Assembly (NCBI GenBank): GCA_946408825.1
Contig: CAMJTU010000002.1
Location: 154,460 to 218,459, forward strand
Reading direction: 5' to 3'
From: an uncultured Planctomycetaceae bacterium
GTDB taxonomy: Bacteria > Planctomycetota > Planctomycetia > Pirellulales > Thermoguttaceae
Length of the DNA stretch: 64,000 nucleotides
A model generated the notes under the pieces. The model was not told the DNA's origin. It worked only from the letters and a program-made list of their open reading frames with translations, and ran no database searches. Of the stretch, positions 34,023-42,743 are shown in pieces. How positions within the stretch are numbered: the first letter of the stretch is position 1; every line of letters starts with the position of its first letter. A program made the position numbers and the translations under genes.

Positions 34023-34763
34023 GTGAACTCTGAAAGTTGGACGAGTCGCCTGTCGCGGGAACGGGTCGTCGTCGCCCCGTCGTTGTTGGCGGCGGATTTT
34101 GCGAATCTTGAGTCGGAGATACGCAAGCTCGAGGCTGGCGGCGCGCAAGTCCTCCATATTGACGTTATGGACGGGCGTCTTGTTCCCAATATTAGCTTCG
34201 GCGTACCCGTCGTCTCGGCGATCCGTAAGGTCACGACGCTCAAGCTTGACGTGCACCTGATGATCGTCGAGCCGGAACGTTACGTCGAGGCGTTTCGAGC
34301 CGCCGGCGCGGATTCTCTTTCGATTCACATTGAAGCCGTTCCCGATCCGACTGAACTTCTTGGCAAAATCCGCGACCTTGGAGCCGCTCCTGGATTGGTT
34401 CTGGATTGCGGGACGCCAATCAGCGCGATTCTTCCTTACGTCGAACTTGCCGATATCCTGCTGACGATGAGCGTTCCCGCGGGTTTTGGCGGTCAAGCTT
34501 TTCACGCCGAAGTTTTGGATTCCATTCGGACGTTGCGTAGATTGGCGCGTCCAGACGCGCTCATAGAAATTGACGGGGGAATCGACGTCGAAACGATCGG
34601 CGCGGCGGCGGTCGCGGGCGTCAATATGTTTGTATCTGGGACGAGCGTTTTTCGCGCTTCGAACTACGGCGACCAGATGACGATTCTAAAAAAAGCGGCG
34701 TTTGACGCGCTGGCGAACAACGGCGAAAGACTCGACGCGAGTTTTGATACGAGAAATAGGTAG
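34023..34763 (+). CDS. rpe: Ribulose-phosphate 3-epimerase
   Basis: Interconverts ribulose-5-phosphate and xylulose-5-phosphate in the pentose phosphate pathway. The 246-residue TIM barrel shows all signatures: [15 protein letters not shown] (strand 1), the metal and catalytic motif [44 protein letters not shown] and [11 protein letters not shown] with the second catalytic Asp. The GTG at 34023 is taken as start because GGAGG lies 6 nt upstream (34013-34017) and a promoter ends at 33943. The longer frame from 33864 adds a 53-residue Arg-rich extension that would begin before that promoter. MSVPAGFGG replaces the usual MTVNPGFGG, a mild substitution. The accD start follows the stop by two bases. 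Confidence 0.94.
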   Translation: MNSESWTSRLSRERVVVAPSLLAADFANLESEIRKLEAGGAQVLHIDVMDGRLVPNISFGVPVVSAIRKVTTLKLDVHLMIVEPERYVEAFRAAGADSLSIHIEAVPDPTELLGKIRDLGAAPGLVLDCGTPISAILPYVELADILLTMSVPAGFGGQAFHAEVLDSIRTLRRLARPDALIEIDGGIDVETIGAAAVAGVNMFVSGTSVFRASNYGDQMTILKKAAFDALANNGERLDASFDTRNR

Positions 34764-34765
34764 AA

Positions 34766-35593
34766 ATGAGCGGACAAAATACTGTCGAAACGAGACGCAG
34801 ACGCGGAGTGCCCGAAGGACTCTGGGCACGGTGTCCGGGCTGTCAGGCGACGATCTTCCGAAAAGAGGCTAGACGTTTGCTGGAGACTTGTCCGGAGTGC
34901 AATTATCACTGGACTCTTTCCGCGCCGGAACGAATTGCGCAAACGCTTGACGACGGGACGTTTGAGGAATGGGACGCGAATCTTACGACCGCCGACCCCC
35001 TCGATTTTTTCGACCGTAAATCCTACAAAGAGCGCATCCAGAACGAGATGAATTCGACGGGATTGCGCGAGGCTGTCGTTACGGGTTGCGGACGTATCAG
35101 GGCGCGTAAAGTGGCGATCGGCGTCCTCGACTCTCGATTCATTATGGGGAGCATGGGGTCGGTCGTCGGCGAGAAAATCGTTAGGCTCGTCGAACGGGCG
35201 GGCGAACAGAAGCTGCCCCTCATCATTTTTTCGGCGTCCGGAGGGGCGCGGATGCATGAAGGGATCATTTCTCTTATGCAGATGCCGAAGACGTCGGCTG
35301 CGATCGCGAAGTTTCGTTCCGCGGGCGGACTCTTTATCTCCGTGTTGACGAATCCGACGATGGGGGGCGTGACGGCAAGCTACGCGTCTCTCGGCGACGT
35401 CGTTTTCGCGGAGCCCGGCGCGCTCATTGGCTTCGCCGGTCCCCGAACGATTACCGCGACGATTCACGCTGAATTGCCGCCGGGGTTTCAATCGAGCGAA
35501 TTTCAGTTGAGTCACGGATTTGTCGACCGTATCGTCAAGCGTCAAGACATGAAGACCGAACTTGCGCGCGCCGTCGATTATTGCAGAAAATAA
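34766..35593 (+). CDS. accD: Acetyl-CoA carboxylase carboxyltransferase, beta subunit
   Basis: Half of the carboxyltransferase that transfers CO2 from biotin carrier to acetyl-CoA, giving malonyl-CoA for fatty-acid synthesis. The 275-residue protein begins with the expected zinc ribbon, CPGC (about 23-26) and CPEC (about 42-45), and continues with the crotonase-like core: [46 protein letters not shown] and GFAGPRTI. It starts two bases after rpe, so the two are translationally coupled. The accA partner is not in the window. Confidence 0.96.
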   Translation: MSGQNTVETRRRRGVPEGLWARCPGCQATIFRKEARRLLETCPECNYHWTLSAPERIAQTLDDGTFEEWDANLTTADPLDFFDRKSYKERIQNEMNSTGLREAVVTGCGRIRARKVAIGVLDSRFIMGSMGSVVGEKIVRLVERAGEQKLPLIIFSASGGARMHEGIISLMQMPKTSAAIAKFRSAGGLFISVLTNPTMGGVTASYASLGDVVFAEPGALIGFAGPRTITATIHAELPPGFQSSEFQLSHGFVDRIVKRQDMKTELARAVDYCRK

Positions 35594-35649
35594 CGTTACG
35601 CGGCGACGCGTCTCACGAAAAAGCGCGAATTGTCGCGTAAGGAGCGCTT

Positions 35650-36864
35650 TTGAGTTCCAAAAAGAAAAAGGGCGGTTCCGGAAAGGTTCGCGTTAGTTTC
35701 AAACGCAATCGCAACGGCAAGACGCGCGACGGGGATTGGACCCGACGCTATCAAGAAGGATTGAGCGACGGCGAGTCCGACGACGTCGAGATCGCCGACG
35801 CCGCGACGGGCGAGCGCGTTCTCGCTCGGGGCGACGTCGCGCGTAAAAGGACGATCGTCGGTTCTTTTGTAGGCGAGGAGAACCTGTCTGGCGAAGTCGG
35901 CGATTTCGAGTACGTGCCCGACGTCGACGAAGGCGTTTGTCTTAAGGGACGCGTTCTGAGCGTCCACGGGCTTTATTCTTACGTCGAAGACGAACAGGGA
36001 CGCGTCTTTACGTGCGTGACGCGTCGCATTCTCAAGACGATATCGACGAATCAGCGTCAGATCGTCGTCGCGGGGGACCGCGTTTATTTCCGCGACGCCA
36101 ATTTGCCAGACGGTCGTCTCGAGGGTATTATTGAACGCGTCGAGCCGCGTTACGGGACGCTCAGCCGCACGAGTTGGAACCGCAAGCACGTCGTCGTCGC
36201 AAACGTTGAACAGGCGCTGATCGTGACGAGCGCCGCCGAACCGCGACTTAAGCCGAATCTCGTCGATCGACTTCTCGTCACCTGCGAGCGTTCCGGCGTT
36301 AGACCTGTGATATGCGTCAACAAGCTCGATCTTGTCGAGCCCGCTTCTCTCCAGCCGCTTGTGGGCGTTTATGCGCGGATGGGCTATCGGACGGTTCTTG
36401 TCAGCGCGAAGACCGGCTTTAATATGGAACGACTGCGCCGTATCCTTGTGGGACGAGAGAGCGTCGTCGTCGGTCAGAGCGGAGTGGGGAAGTCCTCGTT
36501 GCTTAACGCGATCGATCCGGCGCTCAACCTCAAGGTCGGCGAGGTGAGCCGCGAGAACGACAAAGGACGCCATACGACGACGACGGCGCGTCTTTTGAAA
36601 CTTTCCTTTGGCGGCTATGTCGTCGACACGCCGGGGGTGCGACAGTTCATGCTCTGGGACGTCGAACCGAACGAGGTCGTCGGATATTATCGCGATTTAC
36701 GCCCTTACGAGAATTTATGTAAATTCCCCGACTGCACGCATCGCCATGAAGCGTCGTGCGCCGTCAAGGATTCTGTCGCCGACGGTCGGCTTGACGCGAG
36801 ACGTTACGAGAGCTATCTCGCGCTCCGCGCCGGCGAGATGGAAAAAATGGATAAACTTGAATGA
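35650..36864 (+). CDS. rsgA: Ribosome small-subunit-dependent GTPase A
   Basis: Circularly permuted GTPase that checks late maturation of the 30S subunit. The 404-residue protein has an OB-fold (about 100-180: GVCLKGRVLSVHGLYSYVE), then the permuted G-motifs: G4 NKLD (about 219), G1 GQSGVGKSSL (about 275), G2 GRHTTTT and G3 DTPG. The C-terminal zinc knuckle is CKFPDCTHRHEASC. The N-terminal ~95 residues are charged and basic, longer than in E. coli, with an RNA-binding look. The start is TTG 35650, supported by AAGGAG 7 nt upstream. A 56-nt gap follows accD, so it may share the rpe promoter. Its stop overlaps an ATG of the next frame by four bases (ATGA). Confidence 0.94.
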   Translation: MSSKKKKGGSGKVRVSFKRNRNGKTRDGDWTRRYQEGLSDGESDDVEIADAATGERVLARGDVARKRTIVGSFVGEENLSGEVGDFEYVPDVDEGVCLKGRVLSVHGLYSYVEDEQGRVFTCVTRRILKTISTNQRQIVVAGDRVYFRDANLPDGRLEGIIERVEPRYGTLSRTSWNRKHVVVANVEQALIVTSAAEPRLKPNLVDRLLVTCERSGVRPVICVNKLDLVEPASLQPLVGVYARMGYRTVLVSAKTGFNMERLRRILVGRESVVVGQSGVGKSSLLNAIDPALNLKVGEVSRENDKGRHTTTTARLLKLSFGGYVVDTPGVRQFMLWDVEPNEVVGYYRDLRPYENLCKFPDCTHRHEASCAVKDSVADGRLDARRYESYLALRAGEMEKMDKLE

Positions 36865-36926
36865 CGCTTTCCGCGCCGCGGGCGTTCCGTCGATTCTTCC
36901 GCTCTTTTTTGCAACGGATATTCATT

Positions 36927-37910
36927 ATGAAAAACGAAGTTTCACGCCGGACCTTTTTGAACGTTCTTTCCGCAGGGCTCAGTGCCGCCGCCGTTTCTAG
37001 TTTTGCGACGGTCGACGCGTCTGGCGCGCTCGCAGCCGACGAGACGCCGTCTACGCCTCTTGATCCTAATCGCGTGCGCTTCTGCCTCAATTTGGGAACG
37101 ATTCGCAACTACGAGCTAAAATTGAATCAGGAACTCGAGGTCGCGAGGGACGCCGGCTATCGCTCCGTCGAGATCTGGTTTGACCGTCTTTCAGATTACG
37201 CGCGTAGCGCCGACGGGAAGGGATTTGACAAAGACAAGCTTGCCGAGCTTCGTAAATTCTCGGACGGCGAAGGACTGACGATCGAAAGTGCAATAGGTTT
37301 TGCCTCATGGATTGTCGACGATCCTGAACGCCGCGCGGCCGGCGTGGACGAACTCAAGCGTCAAGCGGAAGCGTTGGCGATTCTCGGCGCGAAGCACGTC
37401 GCCGCGCCCGCCGCCGGCGCCAACGAACGAATCGATCTTTCTAAAGTCGCCGAGCGCTATCGGACGGTACTCGAGGCGTGCGAACCGTTTGGTGTTCGTC
37501 CCCTTCTGGAACTTTGGGGCGCGTCTCCTGCGCTGAGCCGAATTTCCGACGGACTCGCCGTTTGCGCGGATACCGGACGCGCCGACGCCGCGTTGCTTCT
37601 CGACGTCTACCACCTCTATAGGGGCGGAAACTCGTTCTCCGCGCTGTCTTTGATTGCGGGCGCTGCTCTTCCTATTTTCCACATGAACGACTACCCGTCG
37701 TCTCCCGAACGAGAAAAGCTCTCTGACGGCGACCGCGTTTTCCCCGGCGACGGCGCGGCGCCATGGCGTCAGATTATTGCGACGCTCGGAAAGAACGGTT
37801 TCGACGGCGTTTTCTCCTTTGAAATCTTTAATCGCGAATATGCGCGGCGGTATTCCGCCGTCGAACAGGCGAAGATTGGCCTTGAGAAAATGCGCGCGCT
37901 TTTGGCTTGA
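36927..37910 (+). CDS. Tat-exported sugar-phosphate isomerase/epimerase-like TIM barrel
   Basis: This 327-residue protein has a twin-arginine signal (SRRTFLNVLSAG, residues 6-17) and an AP-endonuclease-2/xylose-isomerase-like barrel. Barrel strands include ARDAGYRSVEIWFD, LTIESAIGFASWI, GAKHVAAPAAG, VRPLLELWG, ALLLDVYHLYRGG (metal-binding His), PIFHMNDYPS and DGVFSFEIFN (metal-binding Glu). Such exported isomerase-like proteins are frequent in planctomycetes and probably modify sugars in the periplasm; the substrate is unknown. I place the start at ATG 36927, which gives a normal Tat N-region. A start at 36861, overlapping the rsgA stop as ATGA, would add 22 basic residues and would allow translational coupling. 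A terminator follows. Confidence 0.8.
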   Translation: MKNEVSRRTFLNVLSAGLSAAAVSSFATVDASGALAADETPSTPLDPNRVRFCLNLGTIRNYELKLNQELEVARDAGYRSVEIWFDRLSDYARSADGKGFDKDKLAELRKFSDGEGLTIESAIGFASWIVDDPERRAAGVDELKRQAEALAILGAKHVAAPAAGANERIDLSKVAERYRTVLEACEPFGVRPLLELWGASPALSRISDGLAVCADTGRADAALLLDVYHLYRGGNSFSALSLIAGAALPIFHMNDYPSSPEREKLSDGDRVFPGDGAAPWRQIIATLGKNGFDGVFSFEIFNREYARRYSAVEQAKIGLEKMRALLA

Positions 37911-37943
37911 ACGCGAACTTAAACGCGCGACGCATGTTGGACA

Positions 37944-37979
37944 AAAAGCTCCGGGGAACGCGTTCTCGCCGGAGCTTTT
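37944..37979. terminator. Bidirectional terminator between convergent genes
   Basis: AAAAGCTCCGG (37944-37954) pairs perfectly with CCGGAGCTTTT (37969-37979) around a 14-nt loop. It lies 33 nt after the isomerase-like gene and 8 nt from the minus-strand gene end. Confidence 0.9.
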
Positions 37980-37986
37980 CGTTTGA

Positions 37987-38400
37987 CTATTTCTTGGGGG
38001 CTGTGTTTTTCTTTGTCAACGACGTAGAACTTAACGTCGTGGCGCGAGACTTCTTTTTACGACGGCCTGCGGGAGGACGGACAAAAAGATATACGAGCGT
38101 CAGCGGAACGACGACGACTAGATACTGCGGTCGCCACGCGCAAACAATCGCGCAAATCGGAACGAGTATGAGGAGCCATCGCGGCAACGATTCCAGTTCC
38201 GGCCACGCGAGCCAGAGTAGAAAGAGAATAACGAAGGTGCGGTTGAGTTCAAAGAGCGTGTCGTCTTGGGCGTAGAAATGTCGGAAGATTCCATAGCCGA
38301 CGAGAACCGCCATTCCGACTAAAATCCAGCCGAGTTTAGCGCGCATAGACATAGGGGCGCCGTCTTTGTCGGTCTTTTTTAAAAAGGTCGGAAATTTCAT
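37987..38400 (-). CDS. Small integral membrane protein of unknown function
   Basis: This 137-residue protein has three to four predicted transmembrane helices: AKLGWILVGMAVLVGYGIF (about 21-39), FVILFLLWLAW (about 56-66), WLLILVPICAIVCAW (about 75-89) and YLVVVVPLTLVYLFV (about 92-107). The last 30 residues form a Lys/Arg/Thr-rich cytoplasmic tail. I do not recognise the family. It is convergent with the isomerase-like gene and shares the terminator at 37944-37979. The ATG at 38400 is the natural start. Confidence 0.65.
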   Translation of the reverse strand: MKFPTFLKKTDKDGAPMSMRAKLGWILVGMAVLVGYGIFRHFYAQDDTLFELNRTFVILFLLWLAWPELESLPRWLLILVPICAIVCAWRPQYLVVVVPLTLVYLFVRPPAGRRKKKSRATTLSSTSLTKKNTAPKK

Positions 38401-38769
38401 TCGATTCTTTTCTAAGCTTCGCTTCTAACAAGTTTGCCGGGGATGGGAACGAGGTCGCGTCAACGCGCGGAACTCGCCGATTCTTCGGACGTTAATTATC
38501 TCTTTTTTTACCGGGTTGCACAAGGGGCGCGACGCCGTCAAAACGAACGCGACTTCATAGAGTCGGCGTTTTTCTGTGAAAATCAGCAAACTAGGTTCCC
38601 TGCCGCCTTTTAAAAAACAGCGGGGAGGATAAAATAACCGGACAATTTTTCGGTTTAACCGACGCTACCCGCGCGTATGAGAGGCGGGGCGTCTGCCGCG
38701 TTGTGGGCGGGTGACGCGCCGAGGTTAGATCGACGACAGACTTTTGCAAAGTTAGCGAGGCTAATTGCG
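38401..38769 (+). other. Intergenic region upstream of thrS
   Basis: This 369-bp divergent spacer has no gene. TAAAAT near 38631-38636 could be a -10 element but lacks a clear -35. I see no convincing T-box or long stem-loop. Confidence 0.4.
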
Positions 38770-40752
38770 ATGTTAAAGGTTATTCTTCCCGACGGATCTG
38801 AAAAGTTCTATGAAAAGCGCGTCAGTCCCTTGGACGTTGCGTCCGAGATTGGCGCTGGATTGGCGAAAGCGACGGTCGCCGCCGTCGTGACGACTCCCGA
38901 CACGCTTGACGAGAATGGCGCCGCTACGACGAAGACGACCTCCGTGACGGATCTGTTGCCTGAAGCCGGCGTCGTCGAACTCCGACTTCTTACGAAAAAG
39001 GATTCGGAAGCGCTCGATATTATGCGCCATTCCTGCGCCCACGTGATGGCGCGCGCCGTCATGCGCCTTTTCAAAGGCGTTCAGCTCGCCTTTGGTCCGA
39101 CGACTGAAAACGGTTTCTATTACGATTTCTGGAAAGAGACTCCCTTCACTGACGACGATTTCGTTAAGATCGAGGCGGAGATGGCGAAGATCGTCCAAGA
39201 GGACGAGCCTTTTGAACGGATCGAAATGAAGCGCGACGACGCGATCGAACTTCTCCGCGCCGCCGGTCAGACCTTGAAAGTCGAACATCTTGAAACCGGG
39301 CTTGCCGAGAACGAGATCGTTTCGTTCTATCGTCAGGGCGAATTCATTGATCTTTGTCGAGGACCTCATATTCCTTCTCCGCGATTTATCGGCGCGTTCA
39401 AGCTCATGTCGACTTCTTCCGCTTACTGGAAGGGGGACGCTAAAAACCAGCAACTCTGCCGAGTTTACGGAACCGCGTTCTTCGATAAGAAAGAGTTGAA
39501 CGAATACCTGACGCAGCTCGAAGAAGCGAAGAAACGCGACCACCGCGTTTTGGGCAAAAAGCACGAGCTTTTTATGGTCGATCCTCACGTCGGCTCCGGC
39601 CTTGTCGTCTGGCTTCCCAAGGGCGCGATCATTCGCAAACAGCTTGAAAACTTCATTTATGAAGAACTCATTAAGCGCGATTATCAGCCGGTCTATACTC
39701 CGGTGATCTGCCGCGTCGAGCTCTTTGAAACGTCGGGACATTACCCGTACTATGCTGACAGTCAGTTCCCGCCGATTACCGTCGACGACGGCGATCGGTA
39801 TTTGCTGCGTCCGATGAACTGCCCGTTGCATATCATGGTTTACGAATCGAAGCCGCGCAGTTATCGCGAGCTTCCTCTTCGCATCGCGGAATTCGGCAAC
39901 GTTCACCGTTTCGAACAGTCCGGCGAACTCAGCGGTCTGACCCGCGTTCGTGGTTTTACCCAAGACGACGCGCATATTTTCTGCACGGAAGAGCAGGTCG
40001 AAGACGAGTTTAAGAACTGCGTCGACATGACGCTTAAAGTCCTCAAGACGATGGGCTTCTCCGATTATGAGGTTCGCTTGAGTTTCCGCGATTGGACGAG
40101 TGAGAAATACGTCGGCGCGGACGAAGTTTGGAAGAAAGCGCAGGCGTCGTTGGAACGCGCGTGTCGAGAGATGAATCTTCCGAAGCTCGAAATCGCCGAA
40201 GGCGAAGCCGCTTTCTACGGTCCGAAGGCCGACTTTATCGTTCGCGACTGCGTCGGGCGCAAATGGCAGCTTGGCACGATTCAGCTCGACTACAACCTTC
40301 CGTCGCCCGACCGTTTCAATTTGAAGTACGTCGGCGCCGACGGCGAGTTGCATCAGCCGGTCATGATTCACCGCGCGCCCTTTGGATCCTTCGAGCGATT
40401 TACGGGGATTCTCACCGAGCATTTTGCCGCCGCCTTCCCGCTCTGGCTCGCGCCAGAACAGGTTCGCGTCCTTACGATCAGCGAGAAATTCGAGGAGTAC
40501 GCGAAGAAGGTCGCGGCGAAGATGAAAGACGCGGGACTGCGCGTCAAGCTCGATCTCAGCTCCGAGAAGATCGGCGCGAAAATTCGCAACGGGCGCAACG
40601 ATCTCGTTCCTTACCTTTGCGTTGTCGGCGCGAAGGAAGAAGAACTCGGCGCGGTCGGCGTTCGAGGTCGTAAGCAGGGCGAGATGGGCGCGATTGAATT
40701 GGATAAGTTTATCGCCGATCTCAAAGAAGAAATCGCCGAACGCAGACTTTGA
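38770..40752 (+). CDS. thrS: Threonyl-tRNA synthetase
   Basis: Charges tRNA-Thr with threonine. The 660-residue length is typical of the full enzyme with editing. Residues 1-70 are the TGS domain (MLKVILPDGSEKFYEKRV). The second additional domain, which removes mischarged serine, has HSCAHVMARAVMRLF and CRGPHIPSPRFIGAFKL. The class II core contains motif 2 (RELPLRIAEFGNVHRFEQSG) and motif 3 (GSFERFTGILTEHFA), with zinc ligand Cys in RPMNCPLH. The anticodon-binding domain starts at FPLWLAPEQVRV. ATG 38770 was chosen over an upstream frame at 38677 because it gives the canonical N-terminus. The long antisense frame over this gene is a compositional shadow. Confidence 0.97.
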   Translation: MLKVILPDGSEKFYEKRVSPLDVASEIGAGLAKATVAAVVTTPDTLDENGAATTKTTSVTDLLPEAGVVELRLLTKKDSEALDIMRHSCAHVMARAVMRLFKGVQLAFGPTTENGFYYDFWKETPFTDDDFVKIEAEMAKIVQEDEPFERIEMKRDDAIELLRAAGQTLKVEHLETGLAENEIVSFYRQGEFIDLCRGPHIPSPRFIGAFKLMSTSSAYWKGDAKNQQLCRVYGTAFFDKKELNEYLTQLEEAKKRDHRVLGKKHELFMVDPHVGSGLVVWLPKGAIIRKQLENFIYEELIKRDYQPVYTPVICRVELFETSGHYPYYADSQFPPITVDDGDRYLLRPMNCPLHIMVYESKPRSYRELPLRIAEFGNVHRFEQSGELSGLTRVRGFTQDDAHIFCTEEQVEDEFKNCVDMTLKVLKTMGFSDYEVRLSFRDWTSEKYVGADEVWKKAQASLERACREMNLPKLEIAEGEAAFYGPKADFIVRDCVGRKWQLGTIQLDYNLPSPDRFNLKYVGADGELHQPVMIHRAPFGSFERFTGILTEHFAAAFPLWLAPEQVRVLTISEKFEEYAKKVAAKMKDAGLRVKLDLSSEKIGAKIRNGRNDLVPYLCVVGAKEEELGAVGVRGRKQGEMGAIELDKFIADLKEEIAERRL

Positions 40753-41043
40753 CGCGTATAGCGCTAAACGGGAATTATTTTTTCCTGTTTTGACAAAAAA
40801 GGAGCGTCCGCGGGTTGTTTCCAAGTGAACAATCTGTAAGATTAACGGCGCTCAAAGAGAGTTTCATACGGAATTTGGCGCTTGACGTCGAGTCGCGCGC
40901 CGGATTCCGTTCGATTGGATAGACGTCGCCTTGCGGGGAGCGGTTCTCCGACTTCAAGATTTAACGCTTGTCCGCCGCCGGCGGATAAAGGCGACGAGGT
41001 TTTTAAAAGTGCGAAGGTTTTTCGTGGTAACAGCTCTTACGTG

Positions 41044-42393
41044 ATGCGAGGATTCAAAGGAATGCGGACTCAATTGATCAAAAAGCTCGGGTCTGGTTCT
41101 TCGTCGCGCGAATCGCGACGTGGTTTTCTGTTTCTGGTCGTTCTTTCGATCGGATCTTTGGCGCTGTTGGCGGGGGAAGGTTGCGGAGGGCGCCCTGCGA
41201 CCCCGATCCATTCTCTTGAAGATCTGAATAATCCGAACATGATCGTGGGCGGCGAAACGGAGACGGTTTCTTTGCGTATGGGGCAGGAGGCGCTTCCGAA
41301 GGCGAAGATTGCGAATTTCGCGACGCCGGCCGACGCGTACAGCGCTCTTCTTGCCGGCCGAATCGACGCGATTGCGTACGACCGTCCGCCTCTTGATTAC
41401 GCGGCGACGCAGAACGACAAATACTTTGTTCTTCCACAGACGGTCGGCGAGGGGCACATCGCCGTCGGCGCGCCTCTCAGTAAGCGCGATCTTATGGATA
41501 AGATCAACGAGTTCATCGCGCTTTACCGCGCCGAACACACCTACGAAGAGATGTGCGAAAAATGGAACGGCGCGCTTAAGCCCGTCGATCCGAACTCCAA
41601 GAGTTGCTACGAAGATATGTACAAGCGCTGGGTCAATACGATCGACCCGCCGATGCCCGATATCCCGAAGCCCCAGAATCCGACGAATGCCGGCAAACCG
41701 CTGATTGTCGGCAACGATCCCCAGAACGTGCCGATGTCGTTCGTCGACGGCAACGATCAGATGACGGGTTTCGATTCCGAATTCGTTATGCGTTTTGCTC
41801 TTTGGTATAACGTTGAATTCGAATTCAAACGACTCTATTACGACGCGCTGTTCCCCGCCGTCGAAAGCGGTCAGCTTGACTTCGCGGTCGGCAACCTCGA
41901 CAAAACGCCGGAACGCGCCGAAACGATGCTTTTCTCTGACGATTACATCGAATGTCCTGCCGGCATTATGATTCTTAAGAGCCGTTGGCAGCCGCTTAAC
42001 GACGCTTCCGAGGCGCCCGCCGACGAAACGGAGTCCGCGCCTGAAGCCGACGTCGTCGAAGTTGAGGCGACTGAGGTCGAGACGACGGTCGAGGCTCCGG
42101 CAGAGACCGCTACGGACGAAATCGTCGAGGTCGAGACCGAGGCTGAAATTGTCGAAACCGCGCCGGAAGCCTCTGACGTCGAGGAGGAACTAGTCGTCGA
42201 GACTGTTTCGGAGCCGGAAGTCGCTCCTGAGACTGCCCCGGAACCTGCCGCCGAGCCGGTTTCTGAACCGGAGGTCGCCCCCGAGGCTACGCCGGAACCT
42301 GCCGCCGAACCTGCGCCGGAAGCCGTCGAGGCTCCTGTGGACGCGGATCTCGAGCTTGAGCTTGAAATCGACGACGCGCCGAAAGGCGAATGA
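41044..42393 (+). CDS. Solo substrate-binding protein of ABC type, lobe-swapped, with acidic tail
   Basis: This 449-residue exported protein has a hydrophobic N-terminus ending LLAGEGCGG, an imperfect lipobox that may make it a lipoprotein. The next part resembles lobe 2 of SBP_bac_3 proteins (SLEDLNNPNMIVGGETET, LAGRIDAIAYDRPPLDYA, EKWNG). Then comes a lobe-1-like part (PLIVGNDPQNVPMSFVDG, MTGFDSEFVMRFALWY, SGQLDFAVGNLDKTPERAE, FSDDY). The order is therefore reversed relative to ordinary binding proteins. It is clearly paralogous to the N-terminal half of the product of 42744-44456. In place of the permease it ends in ~115 residues of Glu/Ala/Pro/Val repeats. Start alternatives are ATG 41044 and 41062; the latter has AAAGG too close. 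It probably delivers or senses the same class of polar amino acid. Confidence 0.75.
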   Translation: MRGFKGMRTQLIKKLGSGSSSRESRRGFLFLVVLSIGSLALLAGEGCGGRPATPIHSLEDLNNPNMIVGGETETVSLRMGQEALPKAKIANFATPADAYSALLAGRIDAIAYDRPPLDYAATQNDKYFVLPQTVGEGHIAVGAPLSKRDLMDKINEFIALYRAEHTYEEMCEKWNGALKPVDPNSKSCYEDMYKRWVNTIDPPMPDIPKPQNPTNAGKPLIVGNDPQNVPMSFVDGNDQMTGFDSEFVMRFALWYNVEFEFKRLYYDALFPAVESGQLDFAVGNLDKTPERAETMLFSDDYIECPAGIMILKSRWQPLNDASEAPADETESAPEADVVEVEATEVETTVEAPAETATDEIVEVETEAEIVETAPEASDVEEELVVETVSEPEVAPETAPEPAAEPVSEPEVAPEATPEPAAEPAPEAVEAPVDADLELELEIDDAPKGE

Positions 42394-42743
42394 TCTCTTG
42401 CTTCGCGTTTTGTCGACGCAATCGGACGCTTCTTTGGCGACATAGAAGCGTCCTCGCGTCCTTTTCGCGAAGTTTCGACCTACAGCGGCGGATTTTTCCG
42501 TCGACGTTCTATGATTAGCGTGCGCGCCATATTCTTCGGCGCGTTTTCGCGCCTTCTTTCTTTCCGAGCGGCGTCGGTTGTCGTTTGCGCTCGCTAAGAA
42601 AGGTTCGTCAGCGCGTCGCTTGTCCTTTTTCTTGAGAAAAAGTCTTGGCGCGCGATGATTTTTCATTTCGACAAAGACGGAACGACGTATTTGTCGAGAC
42701 GGGCGACTTTTCAGCTTTTCGTAATCGAGGGCTAAGGTTAGGG
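42394..42743 (+). other. Intergenic region with two stem-loops between binding-protein genes
   Basis: GGACGCTTCT (42424-42433) pairs perfectly with AGAAGCGTCC (42444-42453). GGCGCG (42538-42543) pairs with CGCGCC (42548-42553) and is followed by TTCTTTCTTT. The second resembles a terminator and the first may attenuate. No gene is seen in these 350 bp. Confidence 0.5.

Noticed and set aside
38773..40824. 683-codon antisense frame over thrS
   Set aside because: Compositional shadow of a highly biased gene; thrS itself is unmistakable.
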